64,000 nucleotides of DNA from Prescottella subtropica (GCF_005434945.1 NZ_SKCH01000002.1:62001-126000); one strand, 5' to 3'. Counted from the first letter of the stretch, positions 17,696 to 26,771 are shown. The notes: a model not told the origin generated them from the sequence alone. Made by a program: numbers and translations.

Positions 17696-18319
17696 TCAGG
17701 CCGGGGACTCACCCGCGATCCGTCCGGCGATCGCCACGTACTTCGCTGCCACGGCCTCCGGGCCCAGTTCGCCCTCCGCGTGATACCAGCGCGGAATCGC
17801 CTGACACATGCCGAGAACTGCCCGTGTCGTCTCCGCGGCGTCGTCGACGTCGAACACGCCCGCAGTGACCCCGTCCCGGACGATGTCCGACACGATCGTT
17901 TCGATCCGCTTGCGGACCGTCCGGTACCGCTCGTGGTTCTCGCCCGTCAGATACCGGGCCTCACCCTCGACCGCGGCCAGTCGGGCCCGGTCCGTCATCC
18001 GCAGCACGATCGCCGCGACCACATTCGCGAGACGCTGGGCCGGGTCGTCGCCGCCGGCCTCGTTCGCGGCCCGCGCCCGATGCAACACGTCCCCGGTGGA
18101 CAACTCGATCAGAGCGACGAGCAGCCCTTCCTTGTTCTCGTAGTGGTAGTACAGCGCGGGTACCGTCACGCCCACCCGTCGGGCGATCTCCCGCACCGAC
18201 GAACCGTGGAACCCCTTCTCGTAGAACACATCGAGCGCCGCAGACAGGATCGGGGTCAGCTCGAGCGGCTCGAGTCGCCGCCACTCCGGCACGGGGGCCT
18301 CGTCCGCTCGTGTGCCCAT
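17696..18319 (-). CDS. TetR/AcrR-family transcriptional regulator
   Basis: A 207-residue TetR-type repressor. The helix-turn-helix is near the N-terminus (SSVREIARRVGVTVPALYYH followed by YENKEGLL), and the C-terminal ligand-binding domain is helical and unassigned. The ATG at 18319 follows GAGGGA; the longer in-frame start at 18427 would add a low-complexity arginine-rich tail crossing a hairpin and is rejected. The gene precedes an SDR gene with a clear palindrome in between, which is its probable target. It is not KstR or KstR2 by context, although an acyl-CoA ligand is plausible. Confidence 0.85.
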   Translation of the reverse strand: MGTRADEAPVPEWRRLEPLELTPILSAALDVFYEKGFHGSSVREIARRVGVTVPALYYHYENKEGLLVALIELSTGDVLHRARAANEAGGDDPAQRLANVVAAIVLRMTDRARLAAVEGEARYLTGENHERYRTVRKRIETIVSDIVRDGVTAGVFDVDDAAETTRAVLGMCQAIPRWYHAEGELGPEAVAAKYVAIAGRIAGESPA

Positions 18320-18390
18320 CGGCTCCCTCAACTGTCGATCCTCGGTCGGTGTCCGTCGAGGATACGCACGGCGGTCGGGTGTCCCGTACA

Positions 18391-18443
18391 CAGCTGAAGG
18401 GTCCCTTCGTGCGCTCACGGCGAACAAAGGGACCCTTCAGCTG
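18391..18443. repeat. 53-nt hairpin element, copy 2; probable terminator after echA19
   Basis: Arms 18391-18410 and 18424-18443 (one mismatch) with a 13-nt loop. It matches the element at 2417-2469 at 46 of 53 positions by eye. A stem pair that is T-A in copy 1 is C-G here, and both loops keep GCGCT and GCGA at their ends. It lies about 40 nt downstream of echA19. Confidence 0.75.
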
Positions 18444-18483
18444 CGGAGGTGGAGGTGGCCCGGGGCGGATACGGCGTGCGGGT

Positions 18484-19314
18484 CTAGGTGCCCGTGAACT
18501 TCGGCGCCCGCTTCTCGGCGAAGGAGCGGGGGCCTTCCTTGGCGTCGTTGCTCGTGAAGACGGCCATGCCGATCTCGGCTTCGACCTTGAACGCGTCCTC
18601 CTCGTGCATGCCCTCGGTGACGCGGATGGTCTTCAGGATCGCCTGGACGGCGATGGGGCCGTTGGCGGCGATGCGTTCGGCGATCTCGAGGGCCTTGTCG
18701 AGGGCGTGGCCGTCGGGGACGACGTGGCCGATCAGGCCGAGTTCCTTGGCTTCGGGGGCGGGGACGGTGCGGCCGGTGAGCAGGATCTCGGCGGCGACGG
18801 TGTAGGGGATCTGGCGCACGAGGCGGACGGCGGACCCGCCGAGCGGGAACAGTCCGAGCTTGGCCTCGGAGACACCGAAGCGGGCGCTCTCGCCGGCGAC
18901 GCGGATGTCGGTGCCCTGCAGGATCTCGGTGCCGCCCGCGATGGCGGGACCCTCGACCGCGGCGATGAGCGGTTTGGTGAGGCGTCGGCCCTTGAGCAGT
19001 GCCGGAATCGTGGTGACGTCCATGCCGCCGGAGAACTTGTCGCCGGGGGAGTTGCGGTTCATCTCCTTGAGGTCCATTCCGGCGCAGAACGTTCCGCCGG
19101 CGCCGGTGAGGATCGCGACGCGGATGTCGGGATCGGCGTCGATCCGGTCCCAGGCCTCGGTCATGATCGCCATCATCTCGCCGGAGAGGGCGTTGCGGGC
19201 CTCGGGACGGTTCATCGTCACGATCAGGATGTGGCCGCGCTTCTCGACCAGGCAGTGGGGCGACCGGGGCGACTCGGTCGAAACATCCGACTTCTCGGTG
19301 GCGTCGATAGGCAC
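18484..19314 (-). CDS. echA19: EchA19, enoyl-CoA hydratase of steroid side-chain degradation
   Basis: A 276-residue crotonase. Oxyanion-hole segments are [12 protein letters not shown] and [15 protein letters not shown], with the acid/base loop [17 protein letters not shown]. EchA19 of M. tuberculosis hydrates unsaturated steroid side-chain CoA esters, and the divergent echA19-fadD19 arrangement is conserved there. The GTG at 19314 has GGGAG upstream; the next candidate inside is not a start codon. The N-terminus is slightly longer than usual. A KstR box lies 56 bases upstream, and the 53-nt hairpin follows the gene. Confidence 0.9.
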   Translation of the reverse strand: MPIDATEKSDVSTESPRSPHCLVEKRGHILIVTMNRPEARNALSGEMMAIMTEAWDRIDADPDIRVAILTGAGGTFCAGMDLKEMNRNSPGDKFSGGMDVTTIPALLKGRRLTKPLIAAVEGPAIAGGTEILQGTDIRVAGESARFGVSEAKLGLFPLGGSAVRLVRQIPYTVAAEILLTGRTVPAPEAKELGLIGHVVPDGHALDKALEIAERIAANGPIAVQAILKTIRVTEGMHEEDAFKVEAEIGMAVFTSNDAKEGPRSFAEKRAPKFTGT

Positions 19315-19369
19315 TGGAAACTCCCGCAAAGTATGTGACTCGCGTCTCAGATTGGGTCTTGTCAGCGAC

Positions 19370-19383
19370 AGTAACACGTTCTA
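19370..19383. promoter_or_regulatory. KstR operator between echA19 and fadD19 (13/14)
   Basis: AGTAACACGTTCTA fits TnnAACnnGTTnnA except for the first base. It ends 10 nt before the fadD19 GTG at 19394, which has no Shine-Dalgarno, so fadD19 is probably a leaderless transcript starting within or just after the operator. Confidence 0.75.
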
Positions 19384-19393
19384 CTTTGATGGC

Positions 19394-21040
19394 GTGGCCA
19401 TTCATATCGCAGACCTCGTAGAGCACTCGATCGACCTCAACCCGGACCGCCTCGCCCTGGTGGACGCGGACCGGGGGATCACCTACGCGCAACTGGAGGA
19501 CAAGGCCAACCGCCTCGCCGACTACCTGCGCGTGCACGGCGTCGCTCCGGGTGACAAGGTGGGTATCTACAGCCGTAACACCATCGAGGCCATCGTGTCC
19601 ATGGTCGCGATCTTCAAGGCGCGGGCCATCATGGTCAACGTCAACTACCGGTACGTCGAGAACGAGTTGCAGTACATCTTCGAGAACTCGGACATGGTCG
19701 CGATCGTCCACGAGCGCCGGTACTCCGACAAGGTCGCGAACGTCCTGCCGAACACCCCGCAGGTGACGACCTCGATCGTCGTCGAGGACGGATCCGATCT
19801 CGACTACTCGTCGTACGGCGGAGTCGAGTTCGAGGACGCGCTGTCGCAGGGTTCGCCCGAGCGTAACTTCGGGGAGCGCAGCCCCGACGACATCTTCATC
19901 CTCTACACCGGCGGCACCACGGGCATGCCGAAGGGCGTCATGTGGCGGCACGAGGACTGGTGGCGGGTGCTCGGCGGCGGCGTCAACTTCGTCACCGGCG
20001 AGTACGTGCAGGACGAGTGGGAGATGGCGAAGCTCGGTGCCGCACATCCCGCGATGGTGCGCTTCCCGATCCCGCCGATGATCCACGGCGGTTCGCAGTC
20101 CGCGGTGTTCCACAGTCTGTTCGGCGGTGGCACCCTCGTGATGGTGCCGGAGTTCGAGGCGCACACGGTGTGGCAGGCCATCGACCGCCACAAGATCAAC
20201 CTCATCTTCATCACCGGCGACGCCATGGCGCGTCCGATGATCGATGCGCTCGTCGCGGGAAATCCGGAAACCGGTCAGCCGTACGATCTTTCGTCTCTGT
20301 ATGTGATCGCCAGCAGTGCGGCACTGTTCTCGCCGTCACTCAAGGAGCAGTTCCTCGAACTGCTGCCGAACCGCCTGCTCACCGATTCGATCGGCTCGTC
20401 CGAGACCGGGTTCGGTGGCCTGGCCACCATCACCAAGGGATTCGAGCACTCCGGGGGGCCGCGGGTGAAGGTCGACTCGCAGACCACCGTCCTCGACGAC
20501 GCCGGCAACCCCGTCGAACCGGGTTCCGGGACGATCGGCGTCCTCGCCCGTAGCGGCCACATCCCCGTCGGCTACTACAAGGACGAGAAGAAGACCGCCG
20601 AAACCTTCAAGGTCTTTGGCGGGATCCGCTACTCCATCCCCGGCGACTACGCCACGATCGAGGAGGACGGCACCGTCACGATGCTCGGTCGCGGGTCGGT
20701 CTCCATCAACAGCGGCGGCGAGAAGATCTACCCCGAAGAGGTCGAGGGTGCCGTCAAGACCCACCCCGACGTGTTCGACACGCTCGTCGTCGGTGTGCCG
20801 GACGAGCGCTGGGGCAACCGGGTCGTCGCCGTCGTCGCCACCCGTGACGGCGCACGTCCGAGCATGAACGACATCGTGGCGGCTGCCCGCAAGGAGATCG
20901 CCGGCTACAAGGTGCCGCGCAGTGTCTGGTTCGTCGACGAGATCAAGCGGTCGCCGGCCGGCAAGCCCGACTACAAATGGGCCAAGGCCGAAACCGAGGC
21001 ACGCGACGCCGACGACCACTACACGAACGGAAACTCCTGA
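19394..21040 (+). CDS. fadD19: FadD19, steroid side-chain acyl-CoA ligase
   Basis: 548 residues, the length I recall for M. tuberculosis FadD19. It adenylates and thioesterifies the C26 steroid carboxylate made by CYP125 and is required for C24-branched sterols in Rhodococcus. The P-loop LYTGGTTGMPKG lies near 170-181, followed by SIGSSETGFG, the GDYATIEEDGTV region and PAGKPDYKW with the C-terminal catalytic lysine. The frame is open far upstream through echA19, but homology begins at GTG 19394 (VAIHIADLVEHSID). The stop overlaps the next ATG by one base (TGATG). Confidence 0.92.
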   Translation: MAIHIADLVEHSIDLNPDRLALVDADRGITYAQLEDKANRLADYLRVHGVAPGDKVGIYSRNTIEAIVSMVAIFKARAIMVNVNYRYVENELQYIFENSDMVAIVHERRYSDKVANVLPNTPQVTTSIVVEDGSDLDYSSYGGVEFEDALSQGSPERNFGERSPDDIFILYTGGTTGMPKGVMWRHEDWWRVLGGGVNFVTGEYVQDEWEMAKLGAAHPAMVRFPIPPMIHGGSQSAVFHSLFGGGTLVMVPEFEAHTVWQAIDRHKINLIFITGDAMARPMIDALVAGNPETGQPYDLSSLYVIASSAALFSPSLKEQFLELLPNRLLTDSIGSSETGFGGLATITKGFEHSGGPRVKVDSQTTVLDDAGNPVEPGSGTIGVLARSGHIPVGYYKDEKKTAETFKVFGGIRYSIPGDYATIEEDGTVTMLGRGSVSINSGGEKIYPEEVEGAVKTHPDVFDTLVVGVPDERWGNRVVAVVATRDGARPSMNDIVAAARKEIAGYKVPRSVWFVDEIKRSPAGKPDYKWAKAETEARDADDHYTNGNS

Positions 21041-22152
21041 TGCACACCGATCTTGCCGCGAAGTCCGGCATCCAGTACCCGATCTTCGCCTTCACCCCGT
21101 CCGAGCACGTGGCCGCGGCTGTCACCCGGGCCGGTGGACTCGGTGTGCTGGGCTGCGTCCGGTTCAACGATCCGGACGAGCTCGAGGCCACGCTGTCGTG
21201 GATGGACGAGAACACCGACGGCAAGCCCTACGGCGTCGACGTCGTCATGCCCGCCAAGCTGCCCACCGAGGGTGCCGCCGTCGACCTCGACAAGCTCATT
21301 CCGGCCGAGCATCGCGCGTTCGTCGACCGCACCCTCGCCGAACTCGGTGTGCCGCCGCTGTCCGACGACGTCGAGCATGCCACCGGTGTCCTCGGATGGC
21401 TGCACTCGGTGGCCCGAGCTCAGCTGGACGTCGCGTTCAAGCACCGTCCCGCGCTCATCGCCAACGCGCTCGGCTCCCCGCCGAAGGACGTCATCGACGA
21501 GGCCCACGGCCACGGTGTCCCGGTCGCGGCGCTCGCCGGTGCCGTCGGGCACGCCCGCAGCCACGTCGAGAACGGTGTCGACATCGTCATCGCCCAGGGC
21601 TACGAGGCCGGCGGCCACACCGGGGAGATCGCCTCGATGGTGCTCGTCCCCGAAATCGTCGACGCGGTCGGCGATTCCGCAGCAGTCCTGGCCGCGGGTG
21701 GTATCGGCAGCGGACGGCAGATCGCCGCTGCCCTCGCCCTCGGTGCGCAGGGTGTGTGGATGGGCTCCTACTGGCTCACCGCCGCCGAATACCGGCTCGG
21801 CAGTGCCGCCGACGGCACCTCCGCGATCCAGCGGGCCCTGCTGGCGGCCACGTCCAGCGACACCGTCCGGTCCCGGATCTACTCCGGCAAGCCGGCCCGG
21901 CTGCTCAAGACCAAGTGGACCGACGCCTGGTCGGCGCCCGGCGCCCCCGACGCCCTGCCGATGCCGCTGCAGAACCTGCTGGTCGCCGAGGCGCACCAAC
22001 GCATCTCCGCGGCCGAGAACCCCGACGTGGTCGCCATGCCGGCCGGGCAGATCGTCGGACGCATGAACGAGATCCGTCCCGTCGCCGAGAGCATGGCCGA
22101 CCTGGTCGCCGAGTTCGAGGCGACCGTCACCCGACTCGACGGTCTGAAGTAA
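21040..22152 (+). CDS. Nitronate-monooxygenase-like FMN enzyme
   Basis: A 370-residue TIM-barrel flavoprotein of the nitronate monooxygenase / 2-nitropropane dioxygenase family. The FMN-phosphate segment QGYEAGGHTGE and a second glycine loop AAGGIGSGRQIAAAL are visible. It is coupled to fadD19 by a TGATG overlap and so belongs to the KstR-controlled unit. IpdC at 2489-3583 is a relative that works on steroid CoA esters, so an ene-reductase or dehydrogenase role in the side-chain pathway is possible but not shown. A 23-bp-arm hairpin follows. Confidence 0.8.
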   Translation: MHTDLAAKSGIQYPIFAFTPSEHVAAAVTRAGGLGVLGCVRFNDPDELEATLSWMDENTDGKPYGVDVVMPAKLPTEGAAVDLDKLIPAEHRAFVDRTLAELGVPPLSDDVEHATGVLGWLHSVARAQLDVAFKHRPALIANALGSPPKDVIDEAHGHGVPVAALAGAVGHARSHVENGVDIVIAQGYEAGGHTGEIASMVLVPEIVDAVGDSAAVLAAGGIGSGRQIAAALALGAQGVWMGSYWLTAAEYRLGSAADGTSAIQRALLAATSSDTVRSRIYSGKPARLLKTKWTDAWSAPGAPDALPMPLQNLLVAEAHQRISAAENPDVVAMPAGQIVGRMNEIRPVAESMADLVAEFEATVTRLDGLK

Positions 22153-22167
22153 CCCGACCCGACCCGG

Positions 22168-22214
22168 CCGAATGTCACATGCGTTCAGTTGAACTGAACG
22201 CATGTGACATTCGG
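22168..22214. terminator. Bidirectional terminator, perfect 23-bp inverted repeat
   Basis: Arms 22168-22190 and 22192-22214 are perfectly complementary with a single G between them. The element fills the gap between the convergent fadD19/flavoprotein unit and fadD17. Confidence 0.8.
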
Positions 22215-22218
22215 TCCG

Positions 22219-23853
22219 TCAGGCGTCGGCGGTCTGTCGTTCCAGGGCCTGTGCGAGTTCCGGTGTGAGCAGGGTGAATTCGTCGCTCCCGCGGTCGCGC
22301 AGCCACACCGGTTCGGGGCAGTGCCAACGTTCGGCACTCAGTGAGCGGGTGACGACCTTGAACGTCGCGGTGCGCGGGAACTCGGCGCACACCCGGACCA
22401 GGGTCGGCTTCTGCTTCGGTCCGAGATCGGGCTGGGCGTCGAGGAACCGGGCGAACGCCACCGGATCGAAGTCGTCGACGTCGCCGACCGGGATGACCGC
22501 CGCCATCACCCGGTCACCCACCTCCCGGTCCGGGACCGCATACACCGACACCTGGGCGAAGCCCGGATACTGCACCAGGACACGCTCGATCGGTGCGGCC
22601 CCGATGTTCTCGCCGTCGACACGCAGCCAGCCCGAACTGCGTCCCGCGAAGTAGACGAATCCGTCGGCGTCCCGGTACGCGAGATCACCGCTCCAGTACA
22701 TGCCGTCACGCATCCGTTCGGCATCGGCCTCGGGATTGTTGTAGTAGCCGGTGAATCCGCCGGGCCCGGTCACGTTCACCAGTTCACCGGTGGCGTCCTC
22801 GGCGTTGACGATACGGCCGTCCGTGTCGAACTCGGCGGGGGGACATGCCTGCCCGGTCTCCGGGTGGCGCAGTTCGATCTCCGGCGGCAGGAGACCCAGT
22901 GCTCCGGCGGGTGCGTCGGGATGCGAACGGATCGAGATGCCGTTCTCGGTCGACCCGAAGCCGTCGACGACCCGAACCCCGAAGCGCCGCGCAAACTCCC
23001 GCACCGCCGGCACCGAGCCCTCGTTGCCGTACATGAGACGCAGCGGGTTGTCGGCGTCGTCGGGACGTTCGGGAGTGGACACGATGAACGACAGCGGTTT
23101 GCCGACGTAGTTGGCGTACGTGACGCCGTAGCGGCGCACGTCCGGCAGGAACCCGGACGCGGAGAACTTGCGTCGCATCGCGATCGACGTGTGACCGGCC
23201 AGCGCGACGGACCACGCGGCGATCATCGCGTTGGAGTGGAACATCGGCATCGACATGTACACGACGTCGGACTCGCCGAGACCGAAACGTTCCGCCAGCA
23301 TGGTGCCCGGTGCGGTGAACTTGGCGTGCGTGCAGCGCACCGCCTTGGGATCTCCACTCGTCCCGGATGTGAAGATCAGCATGAGCAGGTCGTCGAGTCG
23401 GGCCGCCGGTTCGATCACGGGACTGTTCGCGTACGGCGCCAGCATCTCCCGCCACTGAGGTGCGTCGACGTCGATCACCCGGACCTCGGTGAGGTCGAGT
23501 CCGTCGAGCAGGTGCGCCTGCGTGGTCTCGGTGAACACGACCTGGCAGTCGGACAGGGCGATGTCCCGGGCCAGGGCATCGCCGCGCCGGGTCGTGTTGA
23601 GTCCCGCGACGACCGCGCCGGCGAACGCGGCGGCACCCACCAGCGACGAGAACTCCGGCCTGTTGTCCATGAGGATCCCGAAGTGGTGGGGGCGGTCCGC
23701 GTCGAGCAGATCGTTCAGGAACGCCGCCCGGTCGTACATTCCGTGGACGTGGTCCGTCCACGGAATGTACGTGTCCTCGAAGCGGATGCCGTGTGTGCCG
23801 ATGTCACGGAGTCGGGTGAGCAGGTCCGCGATCGTGGGAGTTGCTGCTGTCAT
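22219..23853 (-). CDS. fadD17: FadD17, steroid side-chain acyl-CoA ligase
   Basis: A 544-residue ANL-family adenylating enzyme. Motifs in order: LIFTSGTSGDPKAVRCTH (P-loop), GFGSTENGIS, YWSGDLAYRDADG and WLRVDGENIGAAPIE. Rv3506 (FadD17), next to fadE26-fadE27, is the positional match, and these ligases activate carboxylated steroid side chains. The ATG at 23853 gives the expected N-terminus. The 75-nt gap to fadE27 carries no obvious terminator, so fadE26-fadE27-fadD17 is probably one operon driven from the KstR box at 26428. Confidence 0.88.
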   Translation of the reverse strand: MTAATPTIADLLTRLRDIGTHGIRFEDTYIPWTDHVHGMYDRAAFLNDLLDADRPHHFGILMDNRPEFSSLVGAAAFAGAVVAGLNTTRRGDALARDIALSDCQVVFTETTQAHLLDGLDLTEVRVIDVDAPQWREMLAPYANSPVIEPAARLDDLLMLIFTSGTSGDPKAVRCTHAKFTAPGTMLAERFGLGESDVVYMSMPMFHSNAMIAAWSVALAGHTSIAMRRKFSASGFLPDVRRYGVTYANYVGKPLSFIVSTPERPDDADNPLRLMYGNEGSVPAVREFARRFGVRVVDGFGSTENGISIRSHPDAPAGALGLLPPEIELRHPETGQACPPAEFDTDGRIVNAEDATGELVNVTGPGGFTGYYNNPEADAERMRDGMYWSGDLAYRDADGFVYFAGRSSGWLRVDGENIGAAPIERVLVQYPGFAQVSVYAVPDREVGDRVMAAVIPVGDVDDFDPVAFARFLDAQPDLGPKQKPTLVRVCAEFPRTATFKVVTRSLSAERWHCPEPVWLRDRGSDEFTLLTPELAQALERQTADA

Positions 23854-23928
23854 GCCCCCATCATGGCGGGTGTGACGCCCGTCATGTTCGACGGTTTCAT
23901 TCTGTGGGACTTCTTGTCCCCGTGATAC

Positions 23929-25050
23929 TTACGCCGGAGTCGCGGCGAGTTCCGCGCCGAGCTTGCGGAGTTGGTCGGTGGCCGAGCCGAGAGTGAACTC
24001 CTGCCGTTTGGCGGCGAGGAAGTAGCGGTGCGCCGGATGGTCCTCGTCGAGTCCGACACCGCCGTGGACGTGGACGAGAGTGTGCGCGACCCGGTGACCG
24101 GCGTCGGCCGCCCAGAACTTCGCGGTCTCGATCTCGCCCTCGATCGGCAGGCCCGCGTCCAGTCGGAACGCTGCCTGCCACAGGGTCAGCCGCACACCCT
24201 TGACGTCGATGTAGCCGTCGGCGAGACGCTGCGCGACGGCCTGGAAGCTGCCGATCGGGCGGTCGAACTGCACACGCTCGCGGGCGTACTCGGCGGTCAT
24301 CTTCAGGGCCTGGTCGAGCACACCGTACTGGTAGGCGCTCGACCCGACCGCACCGCGATCGAGGATCCAGTCGACGACCTCGGCGCCGGTGTCCGTCGTG
24401 CCGAGGACCGCGTCGTCGCCGACATGGGCATCGGTGAACTCGACGATGCCGGCGCACCCGAAGTCCGTCGTCTGCTGGCGGATCACGGTGACCCCCGGAG
24501 TGCCCGCGGGCACCAGGAACACGACGGTGCCGGCGTCGGTGGATGCGGGCACGACGAACAGGTCCGCGATCGGGGCCGCATCGACGACGATCTTGGTGCC
24601 GTGCACCGTCCAGCCGTCGGCGGTCCGCTCGGCGCGGGTGACCGGTGCGGCGGGATCGTCGTTCAGTTCCTCCACGAGCGCGGCCGCGAGAATTTTCGTG
24701 CCGGCGCCGGCGGGTGCTGCCCATTCCGAACGCTGTGCGTCCGAGCCGAACTCGGCGATCGTGCCGGCCGCCATGACGATCGACGACAGGTACGGCACCG
24801 GTGCGACACCGCGACCCAGCTCGATCAGGATGCTGCACTGCTCGAGGATGCCGAACCCGTCGCCGCCGACGGACTCGGGCAGTGCCGCGCTGAGCACACC
24901 GGACGTCGCGAGCGCGTCCCACAGTGTGCGGTCGAACCGGTCGTCGGCCGAATCGAGTTCGCGCAGCCGTTCGTTCGTGACGAGGTCGGTGACGATACCG
25001 CCGGTCAGGCCGGCCAGATCGTGCTGGGCCTCGGTGAGGGAGAAGTCCAT
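23929..25050 (-). CDS. fadE27: FadE27 (ChsE5), acyl-CoA dehydrogenase subunit
   Basis: 373 residues, the length I recall for the M. tuberculosis protein. It is one half of the FadE26-FadE27 (ChsE4-ChsE5) alpha2beta2 dehydrogenase that starts the first beta-oxidation cycle on the 26-oyl steroid CoA. The N-terminal helix MDFSLTEAQHDLAGL and the C-terminal segment HVHGGVGLDEDHPAHRYFL are typical of this subunit class. The frame remains open into fadE26, but the ATG at 25050 is the correct start by homology. It lies 14 nt after fadE26. Confidence 0.9.
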   Translation of the reverse strand: MDFSLTEAQHDLAGLTGGIVTDLVTNERLRELDSADDRFDRTLWDALATSGVLSAALPESVGGDGFGILEQCSILIELGRGVAPVPYLSSIVMAAGTIAEFGSDAQRSEWAAPAGAGTKILAAALVEELNDDPAAPVTRAERTADGWTVHGTKIVVDAAPIADLFVVPASTDAGTVVFLVPAGTPGVTVIRQQTTDFGCAGIVEFTDAHVGDDAVLGTTDTGAEVVDWILDRGAVGSSAYQYGVLDQALKMTAEYARERVQFDRPIGSFQAVAQRLADGYIDVKGVRLTLWQAAFRLDAGLPIEGEIETAKFWAADAGHRVAHTLVHVHGGVGLDEDHPAHRYFLAAKRQEFTLGSATDQLRKLGAELAATPA

Positions 25051-25064
25051 GTCGGGGTCCGTCC

Positions 25065-26246
25065 TTATCGCTTGGCCGGGGGCTGACCGAGTGCGGTCAT
25101 CGCGATGATGTCGCGCTGCACCTCGTTGGTGCCGCCACCGAAGGTGAGGATGAGGGCCGAGCGGTGCATCCGCTCGATGCGTCCGCGCAGCAGGACGCCG
25201 GCCGAGTTCTGTCGGATCGTCGCCGACGGGCCGAGGATCTCCATCAGCAGCCGGTAGGCCTCCGTCGCGAACTCGGTGCCGAACACCTTGTTGGCCGACG
25301 CGGCCTCCGGGCCCGGCGCATGATCCTGGGCGGACGCGATCTCCCAGTTCATCAGCTTGAGGTATTCGGTCTTGGCGTGGACCCGCGCCAGGTTGATCTG
25401 CACCCATTCCTGGTCGATCACCCGGCGACCGTCCGCCAGCTTGGTGTTCTGCGCCCACTCGCGCACTTCCTGCAGGGCCGTCATGATCGGGCCCGCGGAC
25501 GTGAGCGCCACCCGCTCGTGGTTGAGCTGGTTGGTGACGAGCTTCCAGCCGCCGTTCTCCTCGCCCACGAGCGAGGACTGCGGAACCCGCACGTCCTGGT
25601 AGTAGGTGGCACTGGTGTCCGGTCCGGCCATCGTGTGGACGGGTGTGGACGAGAAACCCTCCGCGGTGGTCGGCACGATCAGCATGCTGATGCCGCGATG
25701 CTTGCGGGCCTCCGGATCGGTGCGGCACGCCAGCCACACGTAGTCGGCGTACTGGATCAGGCTCGTCCACATCTTCTGGCCGTTGATGACGTAGTCGTCG
25801 CCGTCCTTGACCGCGGACGTGCGCAGCGACGCGAGGTCGGTGCCGGCACCCGGCTCGGAGTAGCCGATCGAGAAGTGCAGGTCACCCGCGGAGATCTTGG
25901 GCAGGAAGAACGCCTTCTGTTCGGGGGTGCCGAAATGCATGATCGTCGGTGCGACGGAATTGATCGTCAGGAACGGGACCGGTGCGCCCGCGATGGCCGC
26001 CTCGTCGGTGAAGATGAGCTGGTCCATGGCCGAGCGGGCCTGGCCGCCGAACTCCTCGGGCCAGCCGAGCGTGAGCCACCCGTCCCGGCCCATGTCGCGG
26101 ACGACGTCACGGTAGACGTTGCCCTCGCCGTATTCGCCGGTGGTCGCGGCGAGCGCCTCGCGGCGTTCGGGGGTCATCAGCTTCGCGAAATAGCTGCGCA
26201 ATTCCTCCCGCAACTGTTGCTGCTGCGGGGTGTAGGTGATATCCAC
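25065..26246 (-). CDS. fadE26: FadE26 (ChsE4), catalytic acyl-CoA dehydrogenase subunit
   Basis: A 393-residue acyl-CoA dehydrogenase. FAD-binding segments FSIGYSEPGAGTDLASL and GQKMWTS are intact, and the C-terminal FGGGTNEVQRDIIA is the classical dehydrogenase signature. In the ChsE4-ChsE5 heterotetramer this subunit supplies FAD and the catalytic base. The GTG at 26246 follows GGAGAAGG; the longer in-frame ATG at 26417 would add an arginine-rich tail running into the operator and is rejected. It is divergent from fdxD with a perfect-consensus KstR box between them. Confidence 0.92.
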   Translation of the reverse strand: MDITYTPQQQQLREELRSYFAKLMTPERREALAATTGEYGEGNVYRDVVRDMGRDGWLTLGWPEEFGGQARSAMDQLIFTDEAAIAGAPVPFLTINSVAPTIMHFGTPEQKAFFLPKISAGDLHFSIGYSEPGAGTDLASLRTSAVKDGDDYVINGQKMWTSLIQYADYVWLACRTDPEARKHRGISMLIVPTTAEGFSSTPVHTMAGPDTSATYYQDVRVPQSSLVGEENGGWKLVTNQLNHERVALTSAGPIMTALQEVREWAQNTKLADGRRVIDQEWVQINLARVHAKTEYLKLMNWEIASAQDHAPGPEAASANKVFGTEFATEAYRLLMEILGPSATIRQNSAGVLLRGRIERMHRSALILTFGGGTNEVQRDIIAMTALGQPPAKR

Positions 26247-26427
26247 GTGCCTTCTCCGTTCCGTCGGCGATCGTCGGCGCTGCTTCGTCGGATGCGACAC
26301 GGCTGGTTCGGAAAGGGCCACGGACACGGATGATCGTGGAGAATGCTGTGACAGCGGGCTTTCCGGCACCGGCGCGGTCCGCGCGGTCGGCGCGTCGAGG
26401 ATGGTTGTCCGAATCATTGCACAGCAG

Positions 26428-26441
26428 TGAAACGGGTTCTA
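26428..26441. promoter_or_regulatory. KstR operator between fadE26 and fdxD
   Basis: TGAAACGGGTTCTA is a full match to TnnAACnnGTTnnA, placed to repress both the fadE26-fadE27-fadD17 unit and fdxD. Confidence 0.8.
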
Positions 26442-26528
26442 GTCTAATGGCGGAATGATGTTGCATCACAGCCCGATGCAACGAGCGTCCGGCGAGTCTT
26501 CCGAACGAATGCGAAATGAGGAACTGTC

Positions 26529-26717
26529 ATGGAGGTCAGGGTCGACAGCGACCGCTGTGAAGCCAACGGGGTGTGCGTCGGAATCGCCCCCGACATCTTC
26601 GAACTGGACGACGACGAGCAGTTGATCATCACGTCGGCCGTGGTGCCGGCGGATCGGGAGGCGGACGTGCGCTCGGCGATCGCGCAGTGCCCGCGCGCCG
26701 CGCTCACCGAGCACTGA
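26529..26717 (+). CDS. fdxD: FdxD-like 3Fe-4S ferredoxin
   Basis: A 62-residue acidic ferredoxin with only three conserved cysteines, Cys10, Cys16 (CEANGVC) and Cys54 followed by Pro. This is the pattern of mycobacterial 3Fe-4S ferredoxins that feed P450s; the position of a fourth ligand is Asn13. Rv3503c (FdxD) lies at the same place. The probable partner is CYP125 encoded at 9707. The ATG at 26529 has GAGGA upstream. A palindrome containing the next KstR box begins 20 nt after its stop. Confidence 0.9.
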   Translation: MEVRVDSDRCEANGVCVGIAPDIFELDDDEQLIITSAVVPADREADVRSAIAQCPRAALTEH

Positions 26718-26737
26718 CGTACGACGGCGCCACCCTT

Positions 26738-26771
26738 GCGGCCAATGTAGAACACGTTCTACATTGGCCGC
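26738..26771. promoter_or_regulatory. KstR operator inside a 34-nt near-perfect palindrome (hsd4A promoter)
   Basis: TAGAACACGTTCTA (26748-26761) is a full consensus match. It is extended on both sides to 16-bp perfect arms (26738-26753 and 26756-26771) around a central AC. The element sits between fdxD and hsd4A and could act both as operator and, once transcribed, as a hairpin ending fdxD. Confidence 0.85.

Noticed and set aside
22168-22214. 23-bp inverted repeat considered as a regulator site or insertion-sequence end
   Set aside because: It lies between two convergent gene ends with no flanking direct repeats or transposase, so a terminator is the simplest reading.
23929-25770. 613-residue version of FadE27
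   Set aside because: The extension is antisense-like reading through fadE26 in a different frame; homology starts at MDFSLTEAQ, ATG 25050.
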